This document shows, piece by piece, positions 25,307-34,161 of a stretch of DNA of 64,000 nt. The stretch covers positions 4,440,001 through 4,504,000 of the forward strand of contig NC_022657.1 of assembly GCF_000494755.1 (NCBI RefSeq). Direction: 5' to 3'. The stretch's first letter is position 1; every line of letters begins with the position of its first letter. Source of the stretch: Amorphoplanes friuliensis DSM 7358. GTDB lineage: Bacteria > Actinomycetota > Actinomycetes > Mycobacteriales > Micromonosporaceae. The notes beneath the pieces are model-generated. The model had not been told where the DNA came from and did not search any database. It saw only the letters and a program-made list of their open reading frames with translations. A program made the position numbers and the translations under genes.

Positions 25307-26410
25307 ATGCAGTTCGGGATCTTCACCGTCGGCGACGTCACGCCCGACCCCACGAACGGGCGAAAGCCGACCGAGCACGAGCGGATCAAGGCGATGGTCG
25401 CCGTCGCGAAGAAGGCGGAAGAGGTCGGGCTCGACGTCTTTGCGCTGGGTGAGCACCACAACGAGCCCTTCGTGCCGTCCTCGCCGACGACGATGCTGGG
25501 GTACATCGCCGCGCAGACGGAGAAGTTGCTGCTGTCGACGTCCACGACGCTGATCACGACCAACGACCCGGTCAAGATCGCCGAGGACTACGCGATGTTG
25601 CAGCACCTCGCGGACGGGCGGGTCGACCTGATGATGGGCCGGGGCAACACCGGTCCGGTGTACCCGTGGTTCGGCAAGGACATCCGCGCCGGGATCCCGC
25701 TCGCGATCGAGAACTACGCGCTGCTGCACCGGTTGTGGCGCGAGCACACCGTCGACTGGAAGGGCAAGTACCGCACGCCGCTGCAGTCGTTCACCTCGAC
25801 GCCGCGACCGCTCGACGAGATCCCGCCGTTCGTCTGGCACGGGTCGATCCGGAGCCCGGAGATCGCCGAGCAGGCCGCGTTCTACGGTGACGGGTTCTTC
25901 GCCAACCACATCTTCTGGCCGGCGTCGCACACCCAGCGGATGGTCGCGCTCTACCGCGAGCGGTACGCCCACTACGGGCACGGCAGCGCCGACCAAGCCA
26001 TCGTCGGACTCGGCGGCCAGGTCTTCATGCGGAAGAACAGCCAGGACGCGGTCAAGGAGTTCCGCCCGTACTTCGACAACGCCCCCGTCTACGGTCACGG
26101 ACCGACGATGGAGGACTTCACGCGCGAGACACCGCTGACCGTCGGCAGCCCGCAGCAGGTCATCGAGCGCACGCTCGGCTTCCGGGACTACGTCGGCGAC
26201 TACCAGCGTCAGCTGTTCCTGCTGGACCACGCCGGCCTGCCGCTGAAGACCGTGCTGGAGCAGCTCGACCTGCTCGGCGAGGAGGTCGTCCCGGTGCTCC
26301 GCAAGGAGTTCGCGGCGCTCAAGCCGGCCCACGTGCCGGAGGCGCCGACCCACGCCTCGCTGCTCGCCGCCGCCCAGGACCAGGACCTCAAGGAGAAGGT
26401 GCAGGCATGA
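25307..26410 (+). CDS. LLM-class flavin monooxygenase, CE1758-like
   Basis: 367 aa, luciferase-like TIM barrel: MQFGIFTVGDVTPDPTNGRK at the start, LDVFALGEHHNEPFVPSSPT, then TTNDPVKIAEDYAMLQHLAD and RVDLMMGRGNTGPVYPWFGK. It uses reduced FMN and O2 to oxidise an unknown substrate. It overlaps by ATGA with an FMN reductase gene; this LLM plus partner-reductase pair matches the CE1758/CE1759 arrangement known from Corynebacterium and other actinobacteria. The ribosome site AGGAG is 7 nt upstream. Confidence 0.9.
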   Translation: MQFGIFTVGDVTPDPTNGRKPTEHERIKAMVAVAKKAEEVGLDVFALGEHHNEPFVPSSPTTMLGYIAAQTEKLLLSTSTTLITTNDPVKIAEDYAMLQHLADGRVDLMMGRGNTGPVYPWFGKDIRAGIPLAIENYALLHRLWREHTVDWKGKYRTPLQSFTSTPRPLDEIPPFVWHGSIRSPEIAEQAAFYGDGFFANHIFWPASHTQRMVALYRERYAHYGHGSADQAIVGLGGQVFMRKNSQDAVKEFRPYFDNAPVYGHGPTMEDFTRETPLTVGSPQQVIERTLGFRDYVGDYQRQLFLLDHAGLPLKTVLEQLDLLGEEVVPVLRKEFAALKPAHVPEAPTHASLLAAAQDQDLKEKVQA

Positions 26411-27021
26411 AACAGCGCACTCTCGTCGTCGTCTCGGCGGGACTGAGCCAGCCGTCGTCCACCCGCCTGCTCGCGGACCGCTTGTCCGCGGCGGCGGTGG
26501 ACGCGGCCGCCGGCCTCGGCGTGCAGCTCACCGTCGAGGTGATCGAACTGCGCGACCTCGCCCACGACCTGATGAACCACCTGCTCACAGGCTTCCCGCC
26601 CGGCCCGCTCGGACGCGCGCTGGACGCGGTCGAGGCGGCCGACGCCCTGATCGCGGTGACGCCGATCTTCAACGCCTCGTACAGCGGTCTGTTCAAGTCG
26701 TTCTTCGACGTCGTGGGCAAGGACATGCTGACCGACAAGCCGGTGCTGATCGCGGCCACCGGCGGCACGTCCCGGCACTCGCTCGCGCTGGACCACGCCC
26801 TGCGCCCGATGTTCGCGTACCTGCAGGCGGTCACCGTGCCGACCTCGGTCTTCGCGGCCACCGACGACTGGGCCGGCGACGAGTCCGAGGGCCAGCTCCG
26901 CGGCCGGGTCAACCGCGCCGCCGCCGAACTCGCCCGCGAACTCGACCGCCGCGACCCCGCCACCGTCACCGACCCCTTCGCCCTCACCACGTCGTTCGAG
27001 GACCTCCTGGCCGGAAACTGA
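26407..27021 (+). CDS. LLM-partner NAD(P)H-dependent FMN reductase, CE1759-like
   Basis: 204 aa, flavodoxin-like fold: LVVVSAGLSQPSSTRLLADR at the N-terminus, AVTPIFNASYSGLFKSFFDV and the segment KPVLIAATGGTSRHSLALDH. It should supply reduced FMN to the monooxygenase encoded just upstream, to which it is translationally coupled (ATGA). The product ends near a CCGGGTT/AACCCGG hairpin (27083-27108) in the gap before the phosphatase gene. Confidence 0.9.
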   Translation: MKQRTLVVVSAGLSQPSSTRLLADRLSAAAVDAAAGLGVQLTVEVIELRDLAHDLMNHLLTGFPPGPLGRALDAVEAADALIAVTPIFNASYSGLFKSFFDVVGKDMLTDKPVLIAATGGTSRHSLALDHALRPMFAYLQAVTVPTSVFAATDDWAGDESEGQLRGRVNRAAAELARELDRRDPATVTDPFALTTSFEDLLAGN

Positions 27022-27157
27022 AAGATCACATTCAGCATGTCGTAGCCGGGTGGTGGGTACAGACCGTCGCTCCCGCCGATTGCCGGGTTCGTGCACGGAT
27101 AAACCCGGTGCCCGGCCCGGCGACGCGGTAGAACTACAGGAACCGACAGGGGGCGTC

Positions 27158-27721
27158 ATGGCGGAGATCGTGCTCATCCGGCACGGGCAGACCGAGTGGA
27201 GTGCAAACGGGCGGCACACCTCGTACACGGACCTGGATCTGACCGAGGAGGGCGTGGCGCAGGCGCGCCTCGCGGGGGAGAGGCTGACCGGCCGGAAGTT
27301 CGCGGCGGTGATCTCGAGCCCGCGCCATCGGGCGCTGCGCACCGCCGAGCTCGCCGGTCTCACCGTCACCGAGACCACCGAGGACCTCGCCGAGTGGAAC
27401 TACGGCGACTACGAGGGTGTCACCAGCGCCACCATCCACGAGACCCGTCCGAGCTGGTCCCTGTGGACGGACGGTGCCCCGGGCGGCGAGACCCCGGAAG
27501 AGGTCGGCGCCCGCCTGGACCGCGTCCTGGCCCACGCCCGCACCTTCCTCGACACCGGCGACGTCGCCCTGATCGCCCACGGCCACTCGCTGCGCGTGGC
27601 CGGCGCCCGCTGGATCGGGCTGCCCGCGAGCGGCGGCGGCCTGCTGAAACTCGGCACGGCGACCCTGTCCACGCTGGGCTTCGAACGCGGCAACCAGGTC
27701 ATCGACACCTGGAACGGCTGA
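27158..27721 (+). CDS. Histidine phosphatase family protein
   Basis: 187 aa from ATG 27158 (GACAGGGGG upstream). Phosphoglycerate-mutase-like fold with the RHG motif IVLIRHGQTEWSANGRH, Arg in VISSPRHRALRTAELAG, Glu in EWNYGDYEG and His in VALIAHGHSLRVAGARWI. This set is typical of small acid phosphatases (PhoE/CobC-like) that remove phosphate from sugar phosphates or nucleotides. No pathway neighbour. Confidence 0.9.
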   Translation: MAEIVLIRHGQTEWSANGRHTSYTDLDLTEEGVAQARLAGERLTGRKFAAVISSPRHRALRTAELAGLTVTETTEDLAEWNYGDYEGVTSATIHETRPSWSLWTDGAPGGETPEEVGARLDRVLAHARTFLDTGDVALIAHGHSLRVAGARWIGLPASGGGLLKLGTATLSTLGFERGNQVIDTWNG

Positions 27722-27747
27722 CCCCAACGGCCGACCGCGGCGGCCGG

Positions 27748-27918
27748 CCTTGGAGGCTTGCCGCGGCGGTCGGACGCGACGGCTGACTCCAGCGGCTGGG
27801 CCCCGAAGGTTCGGTGCGACGGCTGGCGGCGGCGGCCGGCCCCCGAAGGCTCCGTGCGACGGCCAGCCCTAGAAGCTCCGTGCGACGGCCGGCCCTGGAA
27901 GCTCAGTGCGACGGCCGG
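27748..27918. repeat. Degenerate 26-bp tandem repeats copied from the tetR 3' end
   Basis: Three clean 26-bp units, 27841-27866, 27867-27892 and 27893-27918, share the core GAAGCTCCGTGCGACGGCC with few changes; 27801-27840 is a longer unit with a GGC-rich insertion and 27748-27783 looks like a decayed one. The last unit contains the final codons and stop of the tetR gene (stop at 27905-27903), so the array seems to have grown by duplicating that gene end into the convergent gap. Confidence 0.65.
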
Positions 27919-28487
27919 CCGTGGCGGAGGCCGTCGAAGAGGATGGCGGTGATCTGGCGGGCCTCGTCCAGCCAGCCGTCGATGGCGCGCATCTCGCAGA
28001 TGCCGCCCATGGCCCGCAGAAGCGTGCGGCCGCCGATGTCGGACCTCACCGTCGTCGCGGCCGCGCCCGCGGCGAGCAGCTGATCGAGCGATTCGGCCAT
28101 GCGTGTGCGCGCGTCGTCGAAGATCGGCGAGTCCGTGGTCATGATGCTCTCCAGGGCCTCGGACATGCCTTTGCCGATGGCGGCATGGTCGACCAGCAGC
28201 AGCAGGAAGCGCCGCAGGGCTTCCTCCGGGGCATGCCGGCTGAGGAGCTCCGCCGGGGCGGCGCACAGTTCGTCGACCTCTTGGCGGTACACCGCTTCGA
28301 CGAGGGCTTCGCGGGTGTCGAAGTGACGGTAGAGCGTGCCGACCGAGACGCCGGCCTGCCGCGCGATGTCTTCCACCCCGGTCTCGGTCTCACCCAGGAA
28401 CATCTCGCGTGCGGTGGTCAGCAGCGCCTCGCGGTTGCGGCGGGCGTCGGCGCGGAGCGGACGTGAGGTAGGCACCAGCATCTCCAT
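27903..28487 (-). CDS. TetR-family repressor of the SDR/VOC operon
   Basis: 194 aa. The N-terminal helix-turn-helix is VEDIARQAGVSVGTLYRHFD, with the usual RRNREALLTTAREMF helix before it; the C-terminal ligand domain is TetR_C-like (LLVDHAAIGKGMSEALESI). ATG 28487 or 28481 may be the start; CACTAT lies 6 nt before the second. It is divergent from an SDR gene across a short region with two CCGGA-N-TCCG palindromes, so it should repress itself and that gene. The ligand is unknown. Confidence 0.9.
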   Translation of the reverse strand: MEMLVPTSRPLRADARRNREALLTTAREMFLGETETGVEDIARQAGVSVGTLYRHFDTREALVEAVYRQEVDELCAAPAELLSRHAPEEALRRFLLLLVDHAAIGKGMSEALESIMTTDSPIFDDARTRMAESLDQLLAAGAAATTVRSDIGGRTLLRAMGGICEMRAIDGWLDEARQITAILFDGLRHGRPSH

Positions 28488-28491
28488 ATAG

Positions 28492-28534
28492 TGAACCGGA
28501 CTCCGTTTGTGTTAGCTTTCCGGAGTCCGGTTCA
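28492..28534. promoter_or_regulatory. Double TetR operator
   Basis: TGAACCGGACTCCG (28492-28505) and CGGAGTCCGGTTCA (28521-28534) form a perfect 14-bp inverted repeat. Each arm also contains its own short palindrome, CGGACTCCG (28497-28505) and CCGGAGTCCGG (28520-28530). Two TetR dimers could bind 24 bp apart between the divergent tetR and SDR starts. Confidence 0.75.
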
Positions 28535-28554
28535 GTTTAGTGCAGAGGTGTCCC

Positions 28555-29331
28555 ATGACAAATTCCGATGACGGTCTCAGCGGTCTCCGCGTGCTGGTCA
28601 CCGGTGGCAGCCGCGGCCTGGGTGCGGCGACCGTCCGCCGGTTCGCCGCGTCCGGTGCGACGGTGCTGACCACTTCACGGGGGAAACCCCCGGCCGACCT
28701 GCCCGCCGTCCATCTCCGCGCCGACCTCGCCACCGAGGAGGGTGTGGCCTCCTTCGGCCGCCAGGTGATCGACCGCTTCGGCGGCGTCGACGTGCTCGTC
28801 AACAACGCAGCCGCCGCGAGCGCGCCCGCACCCACCCTGCAACGCTCGGACGAGTCGTGGCTCGCCGACCTGCAGATGAACCTGCTCAGCGCCGTCCGCC
28901 TCGACCGGGCATTGGTCCCCGGCATGGTCGACCAGGGGTCCGGCGTTGTCGTGCACGTCTCGTCGATCGCCAGCCGGTTGCCGCAGCGCACCGAGGCGTC
29001 GTACGCGGCAGCCAAGGCGGCCCTCAACACCTACAGCCGAGAGCTCGCCCTGGAGGTGGGCGGGCACGGCGTCCGGGTGCTCTGCGTCCTGCCGGGCTTT
29101 GTCGTCACGGAGGGCGCCACCGAGCACCTGACGCGGATGGCCGAGGCGCAGGGCATCGGCTTCGACGAGGTCGAACAGCAGATCGTCGACCACCTGAACG
29201 TACCGATGGGCCGGCCCGGTGACCCCGAGGACGTCGCCGAGATGATCGCCTTCCTGGCGTCCCGCCGCGCGAAGTGGCTCACCGGCGCGCAGTTCCGCGT
29301 CGACGGCGGCATCCTGCCGGCGGTGGCCTGA
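28555..29331 (+). CDS. SDR-family oxidoreductase
   Basis: 258 aa from ATG 28555 (AGAGG upstream). Classical short-chain dehydrogenase: cofactor loop VLVTGGSRGLGAATVRRFAA (GxxxGxG), VLVNNAAAAS, catalytic Ser in VVHVSSIASRLPQ, YAAAKAALNTYSRELALEV with the Tyr-x3-Lys, and PGFVVTEG. It reduces or oxidises an unknown alcohol/ketone with NADP(H), as the Arg after the Gly loop suggests. It is the first gene of a two-gene unit with a VOC protein, controlled by the adjacent TetR. Confidence 0.93.
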   Translation: MTNSDDGLSGLRVLVTGGSRGLGAATVRRFAASGATVLTTSRGKPPADLPAVHLRADLATEEGVASFGRQVIDRFGGVDVLVNNAAAASAPAPTLQRSDESWLADLQMNLLSAVRLDRALVPGMVDQGSGVVVHVSSIASRLPQRTEASYAAAKAALNTYSRELALEVGGHGVRVLCVLPGFVVTEGATEHLTRMAEAQGIGFDEVEQQIVDHLNVPMGRPGDPEDVAEMIAFLASRRAKWLTGAQFRVDGGILPAVA

Positions 29332-29332
29332 C

Positions 29333-29698
29333 ATGGCTCTTGATCTCGCCGCCATCAACATCGACGCGGCCGACCCGGACGCCGAGAGCACGTTCTGGCA
29401 CCGCTTCCTCGGCGGCTCGATCACCAGGACCGACAACCACCACTTCCTGCGCGTCGACGGCTTCCCCGCCCTCGTGATCCAGCGGGCCCCGGGCCACGTC
29501 GCCCCGGCCTGGCCCCAGAACGGCACCCAGCAGATGCACGTCGACCTGACCACGGACGACCTCGCCTCCGCCGACCGGGCCGCCCTCGAAGCCGGCGCGC
29601 GCCGCCTGCAGCCCGTCGACGACGCCGACCTCGCGCACCGAGGTAGTCGCATTTACGCCAGCCCCGCCGGACACCCGTTCTGTCTCCGGGCCGTCTGA
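29333..29698 (+). CDS. VOC (glyoxalase-like) family protein
   Basis: 121 aa, ATG one base after the SDR stop. Beta-alpha-beta-beta-beta repeats: LAAINIDAADPDAESTFWHR, TRTDNHHFLRVDGFPALVIQ, MHVDLTTDDLASADRAALEA and IYASPAGHPFCLRAV. Similar to actinobacterial glyoxalase/bleomycin-resistance-like proteins with VOC metal positions at His and the late residues. Its substrate may be related to that of the SDR. The convergent ROK gene starts its stop 75 nt further on; that gap has only a weak 6-bp hairpin. Confidence 0.85.
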   Translation: MALDLAAINIDAADPDAESTFWHRFLGGSITRTDNHHFLRVDGFPALVIQRAPGHVAPAWPQNGTQQMHVDLTTDDLASADRAALEAGARRLQPVDDADLAHRGSRIYASPAGHPFCLRAV

Positions 29699-29773
29699 CG
29701 CTGCGTGCACCGACGATGAGCCGCGGCCGTCGGATGGCCAGGCTTGCGCCGAGGAACGCCCATGGCTGGGGAT

Positions 29774-30868
29774 TCAGAGCGGGGCGAGGCCGGGGATGCC
29801 GTAGCGGAGGTCGAGGACCTGCATGGCGGCGCCGGCGGCGATGACGTCGGCGCCGAGGCTGGAGAGGGTCACGTCGGCGGATTGCCAGTCGGCGCGGGGG
29901 ACCTCGGTGGAGACCGCCTGCCGGACCGCCTCGTGGTACGTGGTCGCGTGCTGGAGCAGGTCGGCACCGGCCAGGACCACGTGGGCCACGTCGAGGGTCT
30001 GCAGGAGGTTGACGACGCCGATCGCCAGGACCCGGGCCGCCCGGGTGATGTCGCCCGCTTCCGCCGCCCGGTCGTGGACCGCTTCGAGGCAGCCGCGCCG
30101 GCCGCACACGCAGGGCGGGCCGTCGAGGGCGACAACCGTATGGCCGAACTCGCCGGCGTTGGTGTGGGCGCCGCGGTGGGCTGTCCCGCCGAGCCAGAGG
30201 CCCGCGCCGACGCCGGATTCGACCATGATGAGGGCGGCGTCGCGGAACTGCGGGCCGTGCCGCCACGCTTCCGCGGTGACCCCGGCCGTCACGTCCTTGT
30301 CCAGGTGGACGGGCAGGTCCAGGGCCTCCTCGGCCAGGGCCCGCAGCGGTACGTCGTGCCAGTGGCGCAGCCGGTGGGCGTCGCGGACCGTGCCCTGGGC
30401 GTGGTCGAGGGGGCCGATCATGCCGAGGCCGACCCCGGTCAGGCGGTCGCCGGGCCGGAAGGCGGCGGTGATGGTCTTGACGCCGATCGCCAGCTCGTCG
30501 AGCAGCTGCGCGGGCGTGAAGTCGTCCGGCAGGGGAGTCACGGCCGAGTGGTGCACTGTGCCGGCGAGGTCGGTCAGGACCAGGCGCAACGTACGACGGG
30601 CGACGTGGGCGCCGATCGCGAACCGGCTCGCCGGCACCAGTTCGTAGACGCCGGCGGGTTTGCCGATGGCCGCGCGGCGTACGCCCGCGGGGGCGATCAG
30701 GCCGTCGTCGACGAGCCGGCCCAGCACCTTGGAGACGGCCTGCGGGGTGAGGCCGGTGGCGTCGGCGACGGTCGCGCGTTCGAAGGTGGGCATCGACCGG
30801 GCGACGGCCATGACCAGGGCCTCGTTGTAGCCGCGCAGGAAGCTTTGGTCGGCCGCGGAGCGATGCAT
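29774..30868 (-). CDS. ROK-family transcriptional repressor
   Basis: 364 aa. An N-terminal winged helix-turn-helix (FERATVADATGLTPQAVSKV) precedes a sugar-kinase-like ROK domain: GVGLGMIGPLDHAQG, VHLDKDVTAGVTAEAW, VESGVGAGLWLGGTAHRGAH, AGEFGHTV and the zinc motif PPCVCGRRGCLEAVH. Such proteins (NagC/XylR/Mlc type) bind a sugar and repress transport or catabolic genes. It is divergent from an MFS exporter gene with one palindrome lying between both -10 boxes, so it probably represses both. Leaderless start: TAGGAT then 6 nt then ATG. Confidence 0.92.
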   Translation of the reverse strand: MHRSAADQSFLRGYNEALVMAVARSMPTFERATVADATGLTPQAVSKVLGRLVDDGLIAPAGVRRAAIGKPAGVYELVPASRFAIGAHVARRTLRLVLTDLAGTVHHSAVTPLPDDFTPAQLLDELAIGVKTITAAFRPGDRLTGVGLGMIGPLDHAQGTVRDAHRLRHWHDVPLRALAEEALDLPVHLDKDVTAGVTAEAWRHGPQFRDAALIMVESGVGAGLWLGGTAHRGAHTNAGEFGHTVVALDGPPCVCGRRGCLEAVHDRAAEAGDITRAARVLAIGVVNLLQTLDVAHVVLAGADLLQHATTYHEAVRQAVSTEVPRADWQSADVTLSSLGADVIAAGAAMQVLDLRYGIPGLAPL

Positions 30869-30874
30869 CTCACC

Positions 30875-30903
30875 ATCCTATTACGCAACGGCGTTGCTAA
30901 AGT
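30875..30903. promoter_or_regulatory. ROK operator between two leaderless promoters
   Basis: GCAACGGCGTTGC (30885-30897) is a perfect 6-1-6 palindrome, flanked by TTA and TAA. The ROK gene -10 TAGGAT is at 30880-30875 (minus strand, 6 nt before ATG); the MFS gene -10 TAAAGT is at 30898-30903 (8 nt before GTG 30912). One bound repressor would cover both. Confidence 0.7.
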
Positions 30904-30911
30904 CTTCCCTC

Positions 30912-32126
30912 GTGACTGAGTTGAGCCGGAATCACCGGTGGGCCGCACTGCTCGCCCTCGCGCTGGGCGGCGTGGCCATCGGGCTGACCGAGTTCGCCGC
31001 GATGGGGCTGCTGCCCGAGATCGCCCGCGGACTGCTGCCCGAGGCCTGGGCGGAGTCCTCCTCTGACGCGGTGGCGCGAGGCGGGTGGACCATCACCGCG
31101 TACGCGCTGGGTGTGGTCGTCGGCGCACCGACGATCGCCGCGCTGACCGCCCGCGTGCCTCGCAAGAAGCTGGTCCTCGGTCTTCTGGTGCTCTTCGTGG
31201 TCGGCACCGTCGCGTCCGCGCTGGCCCCGACCTTTGAGCTCGTGCTGGTGGCGCGGTTCGTCGCGGCGCTGCCGCACGGTGCCTACTTCGGTGCGGCCGG
31301 CCTGCTCGCGGCGACGCTGATGGGTCCGGGCAGCGAGGCCCGGGGGTACGCAGCGGTGCTCAGCGGGCTCACAGCGGCCAACGTGGTCGGCGTACCCCTG
31401 ATCACCCGGCTCGGGCAGACCTCCGGCTGGCGGATCGCGTACCTGGTCATCGCCGGTGTTTTTCTGTTGACCCTGGCGGCCGTGCTGCTGGTGGTGCCGG
31501 AGGTCGCGGCCACCCCGGACGGGTCGCCGGCCCGGGAGCTGCACGCTTTGCGCACCCCGCAGGTCTGGCTGGTGGCGGCCACGGCGGCGATCGGGTTCGC
31601 CGGGTTCTTCGCCGTGAACAGCTACATCGCGCCGGTCACCACCGAGGTCACCGGGCTGGGGGCGGGCGCCGTCCCCTGGGTGCTGGTCGCGTTCGGGCTC
31701 GGGATGACCGTGGGCAACGCCCTCGGCGGGTGGTTCGCCGACCGCAACCTGCGACGGGCCATGCTCATCGGTTTTGCCTGTGTCATCGCCTCGATCGTGC
31801 TTTTCGGACTGATCGCCGCCACCACCGCGGGCATCTTCATCGGCGCCTTCCTGATCGGCGCGACCAGCCTGTTCCTCGGCCCGGCGCTGCAGGCGCGGCT
31901 GATCACGGTGGCACCCGGCGCGCAGCTGATGGGCGCCGCGGTCAACCAGTCGGCCATGAACGTCGCCAACAGCCTCGGTGCCGCGCTCGGCGGGCTGGTC
32001 ATCGCCCGCGGTTACGGATATCTGGCCCCGACCTGGGTCGGCGTGGTGCTCGCGGTCGCCGGCCTCGGCCTCGCGGCGGCGGGGTTCGCTACGGAGCGGC
32101 GGCGTGAGCTCTCACCAGCTGTGTAG
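30912..32126 (+). CDS. MFS exporter, AraJ/sugar-efflux-like
   Basis: 404 aa from GTG 30912. Twelve membrane helices; [20 protein letters not shown] and [20 protein letters not shown] are typical of the AraJ/YdhP/Cmx branch of the major facilitator family (sugar or drug export). [12 protein letters not shown] is the cytosolic loop 2-3 motif. The ROK repressor upstream suggests a sugar-like inducer or substrate. The gene runs 15 nt into the convergent manD gene at its 3' end. Confidence 0.88.
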   Translation: MTELSRNHRWAALLALALGGVAIGLTEFAAMGLLPEIARGLLPEAWAESSSDAVARGGWTITAYALGVVVGAPTIAALTARVPRKKLVLGLLVLFVVGTVASALAPTFELVLVARFVAALPHGAYFGAAGLLAATLMGPGSEARGYAAVLSGLTAANVVGVPLITRLGQTSGWRIAYLVIAGVFLLTLAAVLLVVPEVAATPDGSPARELHALRTPQVWLVAATAAIGFAGFFAVNSYIAPVTTEVTGLGAGAVPWVLVAFGLGMTVGNALGGWFADRNLRRAMLIGFACVIASIVLFGLIAATTAGIFIGAFLIGATSLFLGPALQARLITVAPGAQLMGAAVNQSAMNVANSLGAALGGLVIARGYGYLAPTWVGVVLAVAGLGLAAAGFATERRRELSPAV

Positions 32127-33320
32127 CGTGCCGTCCTCGAGGCGGTTCACCGGCAGCGACGCCGGGCGGTACGGGTAGCGCGCGGCCAGCTCCTCGTCGA
32201 TGTCGACACCGAGTCCCGGCGTCGTGGACGGGTGCAGGTAGCCGTCCTCGTAGTGGTAGCCGTGCGGGAACACCTCGTCGGTCGCGGCGGTGTGCGGCAT
32301 GTACTCCTGCAGGCCGAAGTTGGGGATGCTCACGTCGAGGTGCAGCGCCGCCGCCAGGCAGATCGGTGACAGGTCGGTGGCGCCGTGCGACCCGCTGCGC
32401 ACGTGGTAGAGGTGGGCCAGGTCGAAGATGCGCCGCAGGTGGCTGATCCCGCCCGCGTGCACGACGCTGGCCCGGATGTAGTCGATGAGTTGCCCGGTGA
32501 TCAGCTCCTGGCAGTCCCAGATGCTGTTGAACACCTCGCCGACCGCCAGCGGTGTGGTGGTGTGCTGCCGGATGAGCCGGTAGCCCTCCTGCAATTCCGC
32601 CGGGACAGGATCCTCGAGCCAGGTCAGCGCGTACGGCTCCAGACGGCGGCCCAGCGTGGCGGCCTCGATCGGGGTGAGCCGGTGGTGCGCGTCGTGGAGC
32701 AGCCGCAGGTCCGGCCCGAACTCCGCGCGGACGCGTTCGAAGACGCCGGGCACGTGGGCGAGGTAGCGCGGTGTCGACCAGACCTCCTGCGCGGGCAGGG
32801 CCGAGCCGGCGGGTTCGTAGGTGCGGGCGTCGGCGCTCACGCCGTACGTGGTGGGGAGGCCGGGGATCGCGGCCTGGACGCGGACCGCGCGGTAGCCCTG
32901 GTCGACGAGCCGGCCCACGTCCGTCAGGATGCCGTCCAGGGACGACACCGAGGCGTGGCCGTAGACCGTGACGCCGTCGCGGCTGCGCCCGCCGAGCAAC
33001 TCGTGGACCGGCAGTCCGGCGACCTTGCCCTTGATATCCCAGAGAGCGGTGTCCACCGCGGCGATCGCGCTCATCGTGACCGGCCCGCGCCGCCAGTACG
33101 CGCCCTTGTACAGCAGCTGCCAGGTGTCCTCGATCCGCGCCGGATCACGGCCGAGCAACACGGGCACGACGTGCTCGGTCAGGTACGCGGCAACCGCTTG
33201 CTCCCGGCCGTTCAGGGTGGCGTCGCCGACACCGGTCAGGCCATCGTCCGTGACCAGTTTCAGGGTGACGAAGTTGCGGCCCGGGCACGTCACGATCACG
33301 CGGGCCTCGGCGATGCGCAC
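32112..33320 (-). CDS. manD: D-mannonate dehydratase-like enolase-superfamily enzyme
   Basis: 402 aa from GTG 33320. Mandelate-racemase/ManD subgroup of the enolase superfamily: N-terminal cap [20 protein letters not shown], then [29 protein letters not shown] (Tyr and His region), the metal/catalytic stretch [44 protein letters not shown] and [20 protein letters not shown]. ManD enzymes dehydrate D-mannonate (or D-gluconate) to 2-keto-3-deoxygluconate; some relatives have very low activity, so the substrate needs testing. Last gene of the ABC operon, 1 nt after the permease stop. Confidence 0.9.
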   Translation of the reverse strand: MRIAEARVIVTCPGRNFVTLKLVTDDGLTGVGDATLNGREQAVAAYLTEHVVPVLLGRDPARIEDTWQLLYKGAYWRRGPVTMSAIAAVDTALWDIKGKVAGLPVHELLGGRSRDGVTVYGHASVSSLDGILTDVGRLVDQGYRAVRVQAAIPGLPTTYGVSADARTYEPAGSALPAQEVWSTPRYLAHVPGVFERVRAEFGPDLRLLHDAHHRLTPIEAATLGRRLEPYALTWLEDPVPAELQEGYRLIRQHTTTPLAVGEVFNSIWDCQELITGQLIDYIRASVVHAGGISHLRRIFDLAHLYHVRSGSHGATDLSPICLAAALHLDVSIPNFGLQEYMPHTAATDEVFPHGYHYEDGYLHPSTTPGLGVDIDEELAARYPYRPASLPVNRLEDGTLHSW

Positions 33321-33321
33321 C

Positions 33322-34161
33322 TCAGTCTCCCTCGTCGCGGACGCGGGCGACCAGCTGGGTGGGGTTGACGAAACGCAGAGCCAGGACCAGCAGCACGAGC
33401 ATCATCGACGTGTAGATGACCGCCATGGCGTCGATCGACTGCTGCGCGCGGATCCCGGCCGCCGACATCGAGTAGTAGAGGGCCACGACGAGGGTCTGCG
33501 AGTCGGGCCCGGCGGTGAGGAAGGTCAGCTCGAACATCCCGACCGTCCGGACCAGCACCAGGATCGACGCGGCCAGGATCCCGGGCACGAGCAGCGGCGT
33601 CAGGATGCGGACGAAGACCTGGCGGGTGTTCGCGCCGCACATGCGGGCCGCGCGTTCGACGGCCGGGTCGATCTGCTCGATGAACGGTGTCATCGTCAGG
33701 ATCACGAACGGCACGGACGGCACGAGGTTGGCCAGCACGACGCCGGACAGGTTGCCGGCGAAGCCGTACTTGTAGAGCACGGTCGCGAGCGGGATGCCGT
33801 AGGTGATCGGTGGCATCAGGATCGGCAGCAGGAACAGCAGATAGAGCAGCCGGCGGCCGGGAAAACTGCGCCGGGCCAGCACGTACGCGGCCGGCACGCC
33901 GATCAGCACGGAGATGCCGACGACCAGCGCCGACACCTCCAGCGTCACGATCAGCACCGGGAGCAGGGTGAACTCGTCCCAGGACTGGGCGTACCAGCGG
34001 GTTGTCCAGCCGGTGGGCAGCCACGTGTCGAACCACTGCGTACCGACGGAACTGACGACGACCGAGCCGATGACGCCGGCCAGCATGACGAAGAATGCGG
34101 CCACCACACCCCAGACGAGCCAGGCGGCCGGGGTCGCCACGATGCTGCGCCGCGCCGCCAT
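33322..34161 (-). CDS. ABC transporter permease (second subunit)
   Basis: 279 aa, ATG shares one base with the upstream permease stop (TGATG). Six helices, first [23 protein letters not shown] loop: [20 protein letters not shown]. Of the PotC/ThiP type that pairs with a PotB-like partner. With the ATPase, binding protein and other permease it forms an importer; downstream ManD suggests a sugar-acid cargo. Confidence 0.9.
   Translation of the reverse strand: MAARRSIVATPAAWLVWGVVAAFFVMLAGVIGSVVVSSVGTQWFDTWLPTGWTTRWYAQSWDEFTLLPVLIVTLEVSALVVGISVLIGVPAAYVLARRSFPGRRLLYLLFLLPILMPPITYGIPLATVLYKYGFAGNLSGVVLANLVPSVPFVILTMTPFIEQIDPAVERAARMCGANTRQVFVRILTPLLVPGILAASILVLVRTVGMFELTFLTAGPDSQTLVVALYYSMSAAGIRAQQSIDAMAVIYTSMMLVLLVLALRFVNPTQLVARVRDEGD

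Noticed and set aside
27801-27918. CRISPR array
   Set aside because: The 26-bp units are directly adjacent with no unique spacers and derive from the tetR 3' end.
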